This document shows, piece after piece, positions 8,411-19,213 of a DNA stretch of 64,000 nucleotides. The notes beneath the pieces were generated by a model. The model did no database searches. It was not told the origin of the DNA and was given only the letters and a program-made list of their open reading frames with translations. Each line of letters starts with the position of its first letter. The stretch's first letter is position 1. The position numbers and the translations under genes are program-made. Where the stretch lies: positions 19,003 through 83,002 of the forward strand of contig CAKZUE010000036.1 in NCBI GenBank assembly GCA_937920635.1. Reading direction: 5' to 3'. The DNA comes from an uncultured Bryobacteraceae bacterium. Its GTDB lineage: Bacteria > Acidobacteriota > Terriglobia > Bryobacterales > Bryobacteraceae.

Positions 8411-9691
8411 TCACGCCCGCACCGCGGCGCGCCTCCAGGCATAGAGGGGGAACCGTTCCGTGAGTTCTTCCACGCGGCGCCGCACGGCCTTCAGGTTGTC
8501 CGGATCGGCGGGCGCTTCCAGCACGCGGGCGATCAACCCGCCCACCAGCCGCATCTCGGCTTCGCCGAAGCCGCGCGTCGTCACCGCCGGGCTGCCCAGC
8601 CGGATGCCGCTCGGGTTCAGCGGCGGGTTCTGATCGAACGGGATCGAGTTCTTGTTCACCGTGATCCAGGCTTCGTCCAGCGCCTTCTCCGCCTCCCTGC
8701 CGCGCAGCCCTTTGGAGAACACGTCCACCAGCATCACGTGCGTGTCCGTGCCGCCGCTCACCACGCGGTAGCCGGCCTCGGCCAGGCTCGCCGCCAGCGC
8801 CTGGGCGTTGGCCACGACGCGCCGCTGGTATTCGATGAACTCCGGCTGCATCGCCTCCAGGAAACACACGGCCTTGGCGGCGATCACATGCACCAGCGGC
8901 CCGCCCTGCACGCCGGGAAACACGCTCTTGTCGATCGCCTGCGCATATTGCGCCCGGCACAGGATCAGCCCCGAGCGCGGCCCCCGCAGCGTCTTGTGCG
9001 TCGTCGTGGTGACGATGTCGGCCCACTGGCAGGGGTTCGGATACAGCCCCGCCGCCACCATGCCGCTGAAGTGCGCCATGTCCACCAGCAGCAGCGCGCC
9101 GGTCTCGTCGCAGATCTCGCGGAGCCGCGCGAAATCGATGATGCGGGAATAGGCGCTCGCGCCCGCCACCACCATCTTCGGGCGGTGCTCGCGGGCCAGG
9201 CGCGCCACTTCGCCGTAATCGATGCGCTCATCCTCGCGGCGCACACCGTAAGGAACCACCTTGTACGTCTTGCCGGAAAAGTTCAGCGGATGGCCGTGCG
9301 TCAGGTGGCCGCCGTGCGCGAGGTTCATGCCGAGAATCGTGTCGCCCGGCGCGAGCACCGCGGCGTAGGCCGCCTCGTTGGCCTGCGAACCCGAGTGCGG
9401 CTGCACGTTGGCGTGCTCGGCCCCGAACAGCTTCTTCGCCCGCTCCCGCGCCAGGTTCTCGACGATATCGGTGAACTCGCAGCCCCCGTAGTAGCGCTTG
9501 CCCGGGTAGCCCTCGGCGTACTTGTTGGTGAACACGCTGCCGGTGGCTTCCAGCACGGCTTCAGAGGTGAAATTCTCGCTGGCGATCAACTCCAGCCGCG
9601 AGTGCTGCCGCCCGGTCTCGTCCTGGATCGCCTGCGCGATCTCCGGGTCCACCGCCGCCAGCGGCCTTGCCATGCGCTCCTGTTCCGTCAT
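8411..9691 (-). CDS. glyA: Serine hydroxymethyltransferase
   Basis: PLP enzyme interconverting serine and glycine with tetrahydrofolate, feeding one-carbon metabolism. The 426-residue product has the N-terminal [20 protein letters not shown] block, the [12 protein letters not shown] active-site loop, and the PLP-binding lysine in [14 protein letters not shown]. It ends in the usual small C-terminal domain. The start at 9691 (MTEQERM) is preferred to a longer open frame because its ATG overlaps the rpiB stop in an ATGA arrangement, implying translational coupling. Length and motifs match the family normally. Confidence 0.97.
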   Translation of the reverse strand: MTEQERMARPLAAVDPEIAQAIQDETGRQHSRLELIASENFTSEAVLEATGSVFTNKYAEGYPGKRYYGGCEFTDIVENLARERAKKLFGAEHANVQPHSGSQANEAAYAAVLAPGDTILGMNLAHGGHLTHGHPLNFSGKTYKVVPYGVRREDERIDYGEVARLAREHRPKMVVAGASAYSRIIDFARLREICDETGALLLVDMAHFSGMVAAGLYPNPCQWADIVTTTTHKTLRGPRSGLILCRAQYAQAIDKSVFPGVQGGPLVHVIAAKAVCFLEAMQPEFIEYQRRVVANAQALAASLAEAGYRVVSGGTDTHVMLVDVFSKGLRGREAEKALDEAWITVNKNSIPFDQNPPLNPSGIRLGSPAVTTRGFGEAEMRLVGGLIARVLEAPADPDNLKAVRRRVEELTERFPLYAWRRAAVRA

Positions 9692-10134
9692 TGGCTGCTC
9701 TGTTCTCCTGGTTCCATCTTCTTCACGCGCCGTTCGTGCCGCCCGCCGTCGAACGGAGTTTCGAGGAAAATCTTCACCCATTCCCATGCCTGGGCAGGGC
9801 TCAAATACTTCGCCCCCAGCGCCAGCACGTTGGCGTTGTTGTGCCGCCGCGCCAGCTCGGCAACGTCCGCGTTATAGGCCAGCGCCGCGCGCACGCCCCT
9901 GTGCCGGTTGGCGGAAATCGACATGCCCTCGCCCGTGAAACAGACCAGCACGCCCCGCTCGCACCGCCCTTCCGCCACCGCCGTCGCCACCTGGTGGGCG
10001 TAGTCCGGATAGTCGGTGGAATCGGCCGAGTGCGCGCCGAAATCGGCCACTTCATGCCCCGCCGCTTCCAGTTCGCGGCGCAGGAATTCTTTTAGGGAAA
10101 ATCCGGCGTGATCCGCTCCGAGCGCAATCTTCAT
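9688..10134 (-). CDS. rpiB: Ribose-5-phosphate isomerase B (RpiB/LacAB family)
   Basis: Isomerises ribose 5-phosphate and ribulose 5-phosphate in the pentose phosphate pathway. The 148-residue product has the family N-terminus ([17 protein letters not shown]), STDYPDYA, the catalytic cysteine Cys65, the [10 protein letters not shown] phosphate-binding block and [13 protein letters not shown]. The loop after the cysteine reads CFTGEGMSI rather than the commoner CGTGIGMSI, so two positions of the anion-binding loop differ. The start at 10134 (MKIALG) is chosen because the family begins there, and the upstream in-frame extension is not conserved-looking. Its stop overlaps the glyA start by 4 nt. 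Confidence 0.93.
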   Translation of the reverse strand: MKIALGADHAGFSLKEFLRRELEAAGHEVADFGAHSADSTDYPDYAHQVATAVAEGRCERGVLVCFTGEGMSISANRHRGVRAALAYNADVAELARRHNNANVLALGAKYLSPAQAWEWVKIFLETPFDGGRHERRVKKMEPGEQSSQ

Positions 10135-10169
10135 GGGGGGGAAGCTATGAGTGTAACACCCCCTGCCGC

Positions 10170-10586
10170 TCACTCGCCCCCCGGCGCGTCCTCGCCCCGG
10201 TCTTGCACGTATTCCACGGGATCGAAGGGCTTCACGTCCTTCCCATGGATCGCCTCCACCGCGTCCTGCTCGCTCGAATACAGGTGGAACACGCCGCTGA
10301 GCTTCGTCAGCAGCATCAGATCGATGACACGGTCCGTGAGGTTGAACATCGCCAGCATGCCGCCCGCGTCGCGCGCCACCTTGTGCGCCACCACAAGAAA
10401 GCCCATGCCGCTCGAGTCGATATACTCCGTCCCGCGCATGTCCAGCGCCACGCGCGTCCGCCCGCTCTTGATGGCTTCATCCACCTTGCGCCGGAACTCC
10501 TCCACCGCTTCGCCGATCACGAGGCGCCCGTTCAGCTCCAGCACGAGGACGTCGCCGTTGGTCCGTTCAGTGACACGAAGGCTCAT
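10170..10586 (-). CDS. STAS-domain anti-sigma factor antagonist (SpoIIAA/RsbV-like)
   Basis: A 138-residue single STAS domain. The phosphorylatable serine is Ser58 in the motif YIDSSGMGFLV, as in SpoIIAA and RsbV, where an anti-sigma kinase phosphorylates it and a PP2C phosphatase restores it. The C-terminal 20 residues (DVKPFDPVEYVQDRGE) extend beyond the domain. No kinase, phosphatase or sigma factor gene is adjacent, so the partner is unknown. It is upstream of rpiB with a 35-nt gap, making it the likely first gene of the minus-strand unit, and divergent from the dehydratase gene across 71 nt. Confidence 0.88.
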   Translation of the reverse strand: MSLRVTERTNGDVLVLELNGRLVIGEAVEEFRRKVDEAIKSGRTRVALDMRGTEYIDSSGMGFLVVAHKVARDAGGMLAMFNLTDRVIDLMLLTKLSGVFHLYSSEQDAVEAIHGKDVKPFDPVEYVQDRGEDAPGGE

Positions 10587-10657
10587 AAGGAACTTCCCAC
10601 TTTATCCAATGCGCGGCGCTTCCGCCAGAGGCGGCGGCCGTGTGATGAAATCAGGTC

Positions 10658-12664
10658 ATGCCGGCTGAACTGCCCCAACCGTCCTCCATTTTGGATTCCG
10701 GCGAAGCCTCGCTGTTCGACGTCCGCTCCCGCGCGCCCGGACCGCAGGGGCGTCTGCCCTACACGCCGGAGATGCTGCGCCAGCGGCCTTCCGGCGACCT
10801 CTACGGCTGGACCATGAACGCCGCCATGGGCTGGGAGCCCGCACGCATGGACGCGGCGGAAGTCCTGATCCTGTCCACCCACGGCGGACTGCGCGCGCCG
10901 GACGGCTCGCCCATCGCCCTCGGCTACCACACCGGCCACTGGGAGGTCAGCCTCCAGGTGGAGGCCGCCGCGCGCGAGCTGAAACAATTAGGGGCCATTC
11001 CGTTTGCGGCCTATTGTTCCGATCCCTGCGACGGCCGCTCGCAGGGCACGCCGGCGATGTTCGATTCGCTCCCCTACCGCAACGACGCCGCGGCGGTGTT
11101 CCGCCGCCTGATCCGCTCGCTGCCCAACCGCGCGGCGGTTGTCGGCGTGGCCACCTGCGACAAGGGGCTGCCCGCAATGATGATGGCGCTGGCCGCGCAG
11201 CGGGAGCTGGCCTCCGTGCTCGTGCCCGGAGGCGTCACTCTGCTGCCCGAACAGGGCGAGGACACCGCCGTAGTGCAGTCTATCGGCGCGCGCTTCGCGC
11301 GCGGGGAAATCACGCTGGAATACGCGCAGGAGGTGGGCTGCCGCGCCTGCGCCTCGCCCGGCGGAGGCTGCCAGTTCATGGGCACGGCGGCCACCTCGCA
11401 GGTGGTGGCCGAAGCGCTGGGAATGGCGCTGCCGCACTCGGCCCTGTCGCCTTCCGGCCACCCCATCTGGCTCGATCTGGCGCGCCGCTCCGCCCGCGCG
11501 GCGTTGCGCCTGCACGCCGCCGGCATCGCCATGGCGAAGATCCTCACGCCGGAGGCGCTCGAAAACGCCATGATCCTGCACGCCGCTTGCGGCGGCTCGA
11601 TGAACCTGATCCTTCACCTCGCCGCCGCCGCTTTTCACGCCGGATTGCGGCGGCCTTCCGTCGAGGACTGGGCGCGCGTCAACCGCAGCGTGCCGCGGCT
11701 GGTGGACGCGCTGCCCAACGGCCCGCGCAATTTCGCCACCGTGCAGGTCTTCCTCGCCGGAGGCGTGCCCGAGGTCATGCTGCACCTGCGCCGCGCAGGA
11801 CTGCTGCACACACGGGCGCTCACCTGCACCGGGCTCACGCTCGGCGAGAACCTCGACTGGTGGGAGCAGAGCGAGCGCCGCGCCGCCCTGCGCCGCCGCC
11901 TGCGCGAGGCTGACGGCATCGATCCGGACGATGTCATCTTCAGCCCTGAAGCCGCGCGCGCCCGCGGCATCACCTCCACGGTGTGTTTCCCCACGGGCAA
12001 CCTTGCGCCGGAAGGCAGCGTGGTGAAGGCCACCTCCATCGACCCATCGGTGGTTGGCGAAGACGGCGTCTACCGCAAGCGCGGCCCCGCCCGCGTGTTC
12101 ACCTCCGAGCCTGCCGCCATCGCCGCCATCAAGGAAGGCCGCATCCGCGAGGGCGACATCCTCGTGCTGGCGGGCCGCGGCCCCATGGGCTCCGGCATGG
12201 AGGAGACCTACCAGCTCACCTCGGCGCTCAAATACCTGCCCTTCGGCAAGCATGTGGCGCTGATCACCGACGCGCGCTTCAGCGGCGTCTCCACCGGCGC
12301 CTGCATCGGCCATGTCTCGCCGGAAGCCCTCGCCGGCGGCCCCATCGGCAGGCTGCGCGACGGCGATGTGATCGAAATCGTGATTGACCGCAACCGGCTG
12401 GAAGGTTCGATCCACGCCGTGGGCGTGGATCTGGACTCGCGCGAGCCGCATCCGGATCTGGCGCCCGATCCGCTGCTGCCGGAAGAAACGCGCCTCTGGG
12501 CTGCGCTCCAGCAGGCCAGCGGCGGCTCCTGGGGCGGCTGCGTCTACGACGTGGACCGCATCATCGAACTGCTGGAAGCAGGCCGCCGCGCGCTCGACGC
12601 CTCGCCCGGCGCCGAGATCAGTTCACCGCCCCGCCGGCCTGCATCTTCCGGTCAAACTCCATGA
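10658..12664 (+). CDS. IlvD/Edd-family sugar-acid dehydratase, YjhG/YagF (D-xylonate dehydratase) type
   Basis: The 668-residue protein aligns end to end, from memory, with E. coli YjhG/Yag[83 protein letters not shown] and [19 protein letters not shown]. The cysteines in DPCDGR, ATCDKG and [11 protein letters not shown] are the expected Fe-S cluster ligands. The reaction is dehydration of a sugar acid, D-xylonate in E. coli, to a 2-keto-3-deoxy acid. Exact substrate here is inferred, though a xylanase gene at 27263 makes a pentose pathway plausible. No aldolase or xylose dehydrogenase is adjacent. The 3' end overlaps the next gene tail to tail by 47 nt. Confidence 0.88.
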   Translation: MPAELPQPSSILDSGEASLFDVRSRAPGPQGRLPYTPEMLRQRPSGDLYGWTMNAAMGWEPARMDAAEVLILSTHGGLRAPDGSPIALGYHTGHWEVSLQVEAAARELKQLGAIPFAAYCSDPCDGRSQGTPAMFDSLPYRNDAAAVFRRLIRSLPNRAAVVGVATCDKGLPAMMMALAAQRELASVLVPGGVTLLPEQGEDTAVVQSIGARFARGEITLEYAQEVGCRACASPGGGCQFMGTAATSQVVAEALGMALPHSALSPSGHPIWLDLARRSARAALRLHAAGIAMAKILTPEALENAMILHAACGGSMNLILHLAAAAFHAGLRRPSVEDWARVNRSVPRLVDALPNGPRNFATVQVFLAGGVPEVMLHLRRAGLLHTRALTCTGLTLGENLDWWEQSERRAALRRRLREADGIDPDDVIFSPEAARARGITSTVCFPTGNLAPEGSVVKATSIDPSVVGEDGVYRKRGPARVFTSEPAAIAAIKEGRIREGDILVLAGRGPMGSGMEETYQLTSALKYLPFGKHVALITDARFSGVSTGACIGHVSPEALAGGPIGRLRDGDVIEIVIDRNRLEGSIHAVGVDLDSREPHPDLAPDPLLPEETRLWAALQQASGGSWGGCVYDVDRIIELLEAGRRALDASPGAEISSPPRRPASSGQTP

Positions 12665-13097
12665 AACAGCGGCCCCAGTACAGGGTGTCCTTCCGCCCGT
12701 AGCGGCTGCACAGCAGATACAGACGGCCGAGCAGCTCAGTGGATTCCACCGTCTCCAGGCCCTCGAATTCCTGCGCGCCCGGCTTGGGCAGGGCCCTCTC
12801 TTCTTCCTCGAGCAGCCAGTAGGTGTCCAGCAGTTCGAAGATGTGCGCCTGCGCCTCCAGCGCCGGATCGTTCTGCCCCGATTCTTCCAGCGCCAGCGCC
12901 ACCTTCACCCACGTCAGGATGCAGAGCAGCGCCAGCGCGCGCACGTCCTCGTCCTCCACCGGGAAGCCGTCCACGATTTCGAAGACGCGGCCGAAGGCGT
13001 CATTGGCCCCGTCGGCGTCTCCCGCCGCCAGTGCGGTGTCGCAGCGGATCCAGCACTGGCGGATCTCTTCGGCGCAGGCGCGCATCGCAGTCGTCAT
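12618..13097 (-). CDS. Uncharacterised acidic alpha-helical protein
   Basis: I do not recognise this 159-residue product. It is predicted cytoplasmic, acidic and almost entirely helical, with no signal peptide or membrane segment. It has a TPR-like spacing of hydrophobic residues ([55 protein letters not shown]) without clear repeats. The frame has GGGGAGAG just upstream of the ATG. A second ATG 12 nt downstream gives a better spacing. It overlaps the dehydratase gene by 47 nt tail to tail and is divergent from the S46 peptidase gene, so it is probably transcribed alone. Confidence 0.6.
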   Translation of the reverse strand: MTTAMRACAEEIRQCWIRCDTALAAGDADGANDAFGRVFEIVDGFPVEDEDVRALALLCILTWVKVALALEESGQNDPALEAQAHIFELLDTYWLLEEEERALPKPGAQEFEGLETVESTELLGRLYLLCSRYGRKDTLYWGRCFMEFDRKMQAGGAVN

Positions 13098-13176
13098 CTC
13101 TCCCCTGCCCTCCTTCGGGCGCCTTCACTATATGCTGAAAGCACGCCGTTGTACAACCGGACGCCAAGGTGATCTC

Positions 13177-15273
13177 ATGTTGCGCCAATCCCTGATTACA
13201 TGCTTCGCTGCTACGCTTCTCGCGGCCGCGCCCCTGGCCGGCGTCGAAGGCAAATGGACGCCCCGCCAGGTGCTCGAACTGGACCCCGCCTGGCTCAAAG
13301 AACTGGGCCTGCAACTGCCGCCCGAGAAGCTCTGGGATCCGGCGCGCGGCGCCGGGCTTCTCGCCGCCGCCGTCAACATCGGCGGCTGTTCGGCAGGCTT
13401 CGTGTCGGAGACGGGCCTGATCCTGACCAACCACCACTGCCTTTTCGGCGTCCTTCAGGAGCACAGCACGCCCGGGCGCGACCTGATGACCCACGGCTTT
13501 CTCGCGCGCACTTCCCAGGAAGAGCTGCGCAGCCGCACCACGCGCGTCACCGTGCCGCGCCGCTTCACCGATGTCACCCGGGCGGTGCAGGATGCCGTGC
13601 CCGCGGGCGCAACGGACTTCGCCCGCTGGGAGGCGATCGAGAAGAAACAGAAGGAACTGGTGGCCGAGTGCGAACGGCAGCCCGGCGCGCGGTGCCGCGT
13701 CGCCGTGTTCGACGGCGGCGTCGAGTATGTCCTGATCGAAAGTTTCGAGCTCGACGACGTGCGCCTGGTTTACGCGCCGCCGCGCGCCATCGGCGAGTAC
13801 GGAGGCGAGATCGACAACTGGATGTGGCCGCGCCACACGGGCGATTTCGCCGTCGCCCGAGCCTACCGGGACGGCAGGCCCTACCGGCCCGAGTTCTGGT
13901 TCCCGATTTCGCGCGCGGGCGTGAAGCCGGGCGACTTCGTGATGGTGCTCGGCTACCCCGGCCGCACCGTGCGCTCGCTGACGGCTGCCGAGATGGCGTT
14001 GCAGCGGGACGGTTTTTTCGCTCTGCGCGCGCGCATCTACGGCGAATGGATCCGCCTGCTGGAGGAATCCGCCAAGGACTCGCGGGAAGGCGCGATCGCC
14101 GTGGCCGGCACGCTGAAAAGCCTGAACAACGTGGTGAAGAACGCGCAAGGGCAACTGGCCGGGCTGGCCCGCGGCCGCATCATCGAGAAGCAGGAACAGG
14201 CGGAGAGGGAAGTCCTCGCGTGGGCCGCGCAGCGTCCGGAATGGAAATCCGCGATCGAAGCGCGGCGCGAACTCGACGAGCGCGCCGCCCGCCGCCGCGC
14301 CGCCGCGCTGCGGGACTTCCTGCTCCAATCGGTTCCCAACGGCCCCGTGGCGCTGCGCCACGCCGCGCAGCTCGTCCGTCTGGCCGCTGAACGCGCCAGG
14401 CCCGACATGGAGCGCGAGGCCGAATACATGGAGCGGCAGTGGCCTCAGTTGAAGGCGCGGCTCGAGCGCGACCAGAAGAGCTTCCACCGGCCCGCCGACG
14501 AAGCGCTGCTGAAGAGCTGGCTGCGCCACGCGCTTTCGCTGCCTGACGGCGCGCGCATTCAGGCCGTGGACGCGCGCTTCCGCGCGGGTTCTCTCGATGA
14601 GGCCGTGGCGAAGCTGTACACGGGCACGCGCGTGACCGACATCGCCGAGCGGATGAAGATGTTCGGCGAGACCCTCGATCAGCTCCGCGCGCGGCGGGAT
14701 CCCATGCTCGACTTCGCGCTGGCGCTGGAGCCGGAACTGCGCGCCTTCGACCGCGCCCGCCGCGAGCAGGAAGGCGCCGAGAGCCGCCTGCGTCCGGCGT
14801 GGCGCCGCGCCGTCATGGCCCACGCGGGCAAGCCCGTCGCGCCCGACGCCAACGGCACGCTGCGCGTGTCCTTCGCTCACGTCAAGGGCTATTCGCCCCG
14901 CGAGGCGGTTGAGTACCTGCCGCAGACGACGCTGGCCGGCATGATCGAGAAACACACGGGCGAAGAGCCGTTCGCGCTGCCGCAGGCGCTGCTCGACGCG
15001 GCTGCGAAGGCCGATCCCGCGCAGGTGCCGCTGAATTTCCTCTCCGACGCCGACACCACCGGCGGAAATTCCGGCAGCCCCACGGTGAACGGGCGCGGCG
15101 AGCTCGTCGGCCTGAATTTCGACCGCGTCTGGGAAAACGTGGCCAACGATTTCGGCTACAACCCGGCCATCGCCCGCAACGTCAACGTCGATATCCGATT
15201 CTTTCTGTGGCTGCTCGAGCACGACGGCGGCGCCGCCGGGCTGCTGCGCGAGCTCGGCGTGCGGGGCGAATAG
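13177..15273 (+). CDS. S46-family dipeptidyl-peptidase, DPP11-like
   Basis: Exported serine exopeptidase of 698 residues that removes dipeptides from peptide N-termini in the periplasm. The start at 13177 has AAGGTGA upstream and opens a Sec signal peptide (residues 1-24, cleavage near LAGVEG). Chymotrypsin-fold catalytic motifs are TNHHC (His86/87), the DNWMWPRHTGDF block (Asp region) and GGNSGSP with nucleophile Ser632. Arg650 lies 18 residues after the serine in NFDRVWE. In Porphyromonas DPP11 the equivalent Arg673 (Ser655+18) confers Asp/Glu specificity, whereas DPP7 has Gly there. The central helical domain (about 270-520) is the S46 cap. Standalone gene between divergent and reductase genes. 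Confidence 0.92.
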   Translation: MLRQSLITCFAATLLAAAPLAGVEGKWTPRQVLELDPAWLKELGLQLPPEKLWDPARGAGLLAAAVNIGGCSAGFVSETGLILTNHHCLFGVLQEHSTPGRDLMTHGFLARTSQEELRSRTTRVTVPRRFTDVTRAVQDAVPAGATDFARWEAIEKKQKELVAECERQPGARCRVAVFDGGVEYVLIESFELDDVRLVYAPPRAIGEYGGEIDNWMWPRHTGDFAVARAYRDGRPYRPEFWFPISRAGVKPGDFVMVLGYPGRTVRSLTAAEMALQRDGFFALRARIYGEWIRLLEESAKDSREGAIAVAGTLKSLNNVVKNAQGQLAGLARGRIIEKQEQAEREVLAWAAQRPEWKSAIEARRELDERAARRRAAALRDFLLQSVPNGPVALRHAAQLVRLAAERARPDMEREAEYMERQWPQLKARLERDQKSFHRPADEALLKSWLRHALSLPDGARIQAVDARFRAGSLDEAVAKLYTGTRVTDIAERMKMFGETLDQLRARRDPMLDFALALEPELRAFDRARREQEGAESRLRPAWRRAVMAHAGKPVAPDANGTLRVSFAHVKGYSPREAVEYLPQTTLAGMIEKHTGEEPFALPQALLDAAAKADPAQVPLNFLSDADTTGGNSGSPTVNGRGELVGLNFDRVWENVANDFGYNPAIARNVNVDIRFFLWLLEHDGGAAGLLRELGVRGE

Positions 15274-15316
15274 AAGCCCCGGTGTGATAGCTTCGTAAGC
15301 GACAGGGATGCACGCC

Positions 15317-16177
15317 ATGAATCGACGCACCGTTTTGCAGACGGGAGCGGGGCTGGCGGTTTTCGGCTCCTTTCCTCATTCGCTTTTCGCCTCGGCCGCG
15401 GAGAAACGCGCCTCCGATGTGATTGAACTCGGCCCAAAGAAGATCCGCGTCAGCCGCCTGGCCGTGGGCTCCGGCACCAATGGCGTGGGCGGCGCTTCCA
15501 ACCAGACGCGCAAGCTCGGCCTCGGCGGTCTGGCTGACATGTTCCGCGCCGCATACGACCAGGGCGTCTTTTTCTGGGACTCGGCCGACCAGTACGGCAC
15601 GCACCCGCACGTCAAAGAGGCTCTGAAGCGCGTGCCGCGGGACAAGGTTGTGATCCTGACCAAGACGCACGCCTCGACGGAAAAAGAGATGCGCGCCGAC
15701 ATCGACCGCTTCCGGCGGGAACTGGGCACGGACTATATCGACATCCTGCTGCTGCACTGCATGATGGACGGCGGCTGGCCGCAGCGCAAGCGCGGCGCGA
15801 TGGAATACATCTCCGAGCTTCAGTCCAAAGGCATTGTGCGCACCAGGGGCGTGAGCTGCCACACGATGGCCGCGCTGCGCGCGGCTGCCGCCAGCCCGTG
15901 GGTGGAGGTGGACCTGGCGCGCTTCAACCCAACGGGCGTGCAGATGGATGCTTCGCCCGCCGAAGTGCTGCCGGTGCTCAAGCAGATGAAAGCCGCAGGG
16001 AAGGGCATTATCGGGATGAAGATTTTCGGCGCAGGCTCGCTGCGCCGCCGCGCCGATGAGTGTCTCCAGTACGCCCTGGCTCACGACGTGATCGATTGCT
16101 TCACCATCGGCCACGAAAGCATCGCCGAGCTGAACGACACCATCCGCCGCATCCCGGCGGCGAGCCGCCGCGGATGA
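15317..16177 (+). CDS. Aldo/keto reductase with Tat-type signal sequence
   Basis: A 286-residue (beta/alpha)8 oxidoreductase. The N-terminus MNRRTVLQTGAGLAVFG is a twin-arginine signal, so the folded enzyme, probably with its nicotinamide cofactor, may be exported. AKR features are WDSADQYGTHPHVKEAL (Asp and Tyr of the tetrad), VILTKTH (Lys) and DILLLHCM (His). The ATG at 15317 is preferred over that at 15308 because AGGGA lies 8 nt before it, while the earlier codon overlaps that sequence. Substrate unknown. It is followed after 74 nt by the transhydrogenase genes, which may be a coincidence. Confidence 0.85.
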   Translation: MNRRTVLQTGAGLAVFGSFPHSLFASAAEKRASDVIELGPKKIRVSRLAVGSGTNGVGGASNQTRKLGLGGLADMFRAAYDQGVFFWDSADQYGTHPHVKEALKRVPRDKVVILTKTHASTEKEMRADIDRFRRELGTDYIDILLLHCMMDGGWPQRKRGAMEYISELQSKGIVRTRGVSCHTMAALRAAAASPWVEVDLARFNPTGVQMDASPAEVLPVLKQMKAAGKGIIGMKIFGAGSLRRRADECLQYALAHDVIDCFTIGHESIAELNDTIRRIPAASRRG

Positions 16178-16251
16178 GATGCCGGGCTTGCGGCGTGCGC
16201 ACGGGCTGGCATCTTGGATAAGCTGGTTCGCGAAGTGACGAGGAATTGCCC

Positions 16252-17376
16252 ATGATCGTCGGCGTCCTGAAAGAAACCATCCCTGGCGAACGCCGCGTAG
16301 CGCTGGTTCCGCTGGTTGTGCCCCAGCTCGTCTCCAAAGGCTTCGAAGTGCTTGTCGAGGCGGGCGCGGGCGCGGCGGCGGGATTCACGGACCAGGAGTT
16401 CGCGGCGAAAGGCGCGAAGATCGCGGCCACGCGCGAGGAGGTGATTCAGGCGGCGGACGTGTTGGCGCGCGTCCGCGCCGACGCCGCCGGTCTGCGCGCG
16501 GGGCAGACCGTGATCGGCTTTTTCGATCCGTTGTCGGAACCGCAGCGGGCGCGCGAGTTCGCCTCCGCCGGCGTCTCGGCCTTCGCCATGGAGCTGATGC
16601 CGCGCATCACCCGCGCGCAGAGCATGGACGCGCTGTCGTCCATGGCCACCGTGGCCGGATACAAGGCGGTGATCCTGGCCGCCAATTCCCTGCCCCGCCT
16701 GTTTCCCATGCTGATGACCGCCGCGGGCACCATCGCCCCGGCCAAGGTGTTCATCGTGGGCGTGGGCGTCGCCGGGTTGCAGGCCATCGCCACCGCGCGC
16801 CGCCTCGGCGCCGTGGTCAGCGCTTATGACGTGCGCCCGGCGGTGAAGGAACAGGTGCTGAGCCTCGGCGCCAAGTTCGTCGAGCTGCCGCTGGAAGCCG
16901 GCGAGGCCGAGGACAAGGGCGGCTACGCGCGGGCCATGGATGAGACGTTCTATCAGCGGCAGCGCGAGTTGATGAAGCGCGTTGTCGCCGAGAGCGACGT
17001 CGTCATCACCACCGCCGCCGTGCCCGGCAAGAAGGCGCCCGTGCTCGTCACGGAGGACATGGTGCAGGGCATGGCGCCGGGTTCGGTGATTGTCGACCTG
17101 GCGATCGAGCGCGGGGGCAACTGCGAGATCACCGTTGCGGGCGAAGTGGTGGTGCGGCACGGCGTGACCCTCATCGGCCTGCTGAATCTGCCGTCGACTG
17201 CGCCCTATCACGCCAGCCAGATGTACGCGCGCAACGTCGTCAATTTCCTGCTTCACATCGCCGGCAAGGGCGCGATCGATTTTTCGGGCGAAGACGAGAT
17301 CCTGCGCGAGACGCTTGTCGCCCACGATGGCCGCGTCGTCCACCCGCGCGTGAAAGAACTGCTGGGAGAAGCCTGA
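16252..17376 (+). CDS. pntAA: NAD(P) transhydrogenase alpha subunit, part 1 (NAD(H)-binding domain I)
   Basis: Domain I of proton-translocating transhydrogenase, which uses the proton gradient to move hydride from NADH to NADP+. The 374-residue product has the alanine-dehydrogenase-like N-terminus (GVLKETIPGERRVALVP), the Rossmann motif GVGVAGLQAIATARRLGA with AYDVRPAVKEQV, and the GGYARAMDE mobile-loop region. The start at 16252 is decided by GAGGAA at 16240-16245. A TTG at 16246 would touch that ribosome site. The stop shares one base with the next start (TGATG), so the alpha subunit is split, as in the three-gene form known from Rhodospirillum and Thermus. Confidence 0.94.
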   Translation: MIVGVLKETIPGERRVALVPLVVPQLVSKGFEVLVEAGAGAAAGFTDQEFAAKGAKIAATREEVIQAADVLARVRADAAGLRAGQTVIGFFDPLSEPQRAREFASAGVSAFAMELMPRITRAQSMDALSSMATVAGYKAVILAANSLPRLFPMLMTAAGTIAPAKVFIVGVGVAGLQAIATARRLGAVVSAYDVRPAVKEQVLSLGAKFVELPLEAGEAEDKGGYARAMDETFYQRQRELMKRVVAESDVVITTAAVPGKKAPVLVTEDMVQGMAPGSVIVDLAIERGGNCEITVAGEVVVRHGVTLIGLLNLPSTAPYHASQMYARNVVNFLLHIAGKGAIDFSGEDEILRETLVAHDGRVVHPRVKELLGEA

Positions 17377-17654
17377 TGGAACTGTTCGTCACCACACTCA
17401 CCATCTTTGTGCTGGCCATCTTCGTCGGTTTCGAAGTCATCACCAAGGTGCCGCCGACGCTGCACACGCCGCTGATGTCCGGCTCGAACGCCATCAGCGG
17501 CATCACGCTGGTCGGCGCGGTGCTCTCCGCCGGCACGCAGCACACCACGCTGACCACCGTGCTCGGCTTCCTCGCCGTCGTTTTCGCCACCATCAACGTG
17601 GTGGGCGGGTTCCTGGTCACGCACCGCATGCTCGGAATGTTCAAACGGAAGTAG
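17376..17654 (+). CDS. pntAB: NAD(P) transhydrogenase alpha subunit, part 2 (membrane domain)
   Basis: A 92-residue membrane protein with three predicted transmembrane helices (LFVTTLTIFVLAIFVGF, AISGITLVGAVLSAG, VLGFLAVVFATINVVGGFL) and the conserved TPLMSGSNAISGI segment. It forms part of the proton channel together with PntB. It starts at the base shared with the pntAA stop and is followed by pntB after 3 nt, so the three genes form one translationally coupled operon. Confidence 0.95.
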   Translation: MELFVTTLTIFVLAIFVGFEVITKVPPTLHTPLMSGSNAISGITLVGAVLSAGTQHTTLTTVLGFLAVVFATINVVGGFLVTHRMLGMFKRK

Positions 17655-17657
17655 CCC

Positions 17658-19043
<1,386 letters not shown>

Positions 19044-19213
19044 GCCACAGAGCCGCGCTGCCGCGGCCCTGCCCGTGTTCCGTGCCCCGGGCGAAGCGGC
19101 CGCAGCTACCGAGCCGCGCGGGAGCAGCCCAACGCGCTGCGACCAGGCGGCCCTGACACCGCCGCCACAACCACCGCCCCCGCACCGCCGGGCAGCCCTG
19201 TTTCCGCTCTTCC

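Noticed and set aside
16178..16251. GATGCC...GGCATC inverted repeat upstream of pntAA as an operator
   Set aside because: Only six paired bases separated by a long spacer; expected by chance at this composition.
19044..19213. Possible small gene or terminator after pntB
   Set aside because: 170 nt of GC-rich sequence without a start context or a clean hairpin followed by a T-run.
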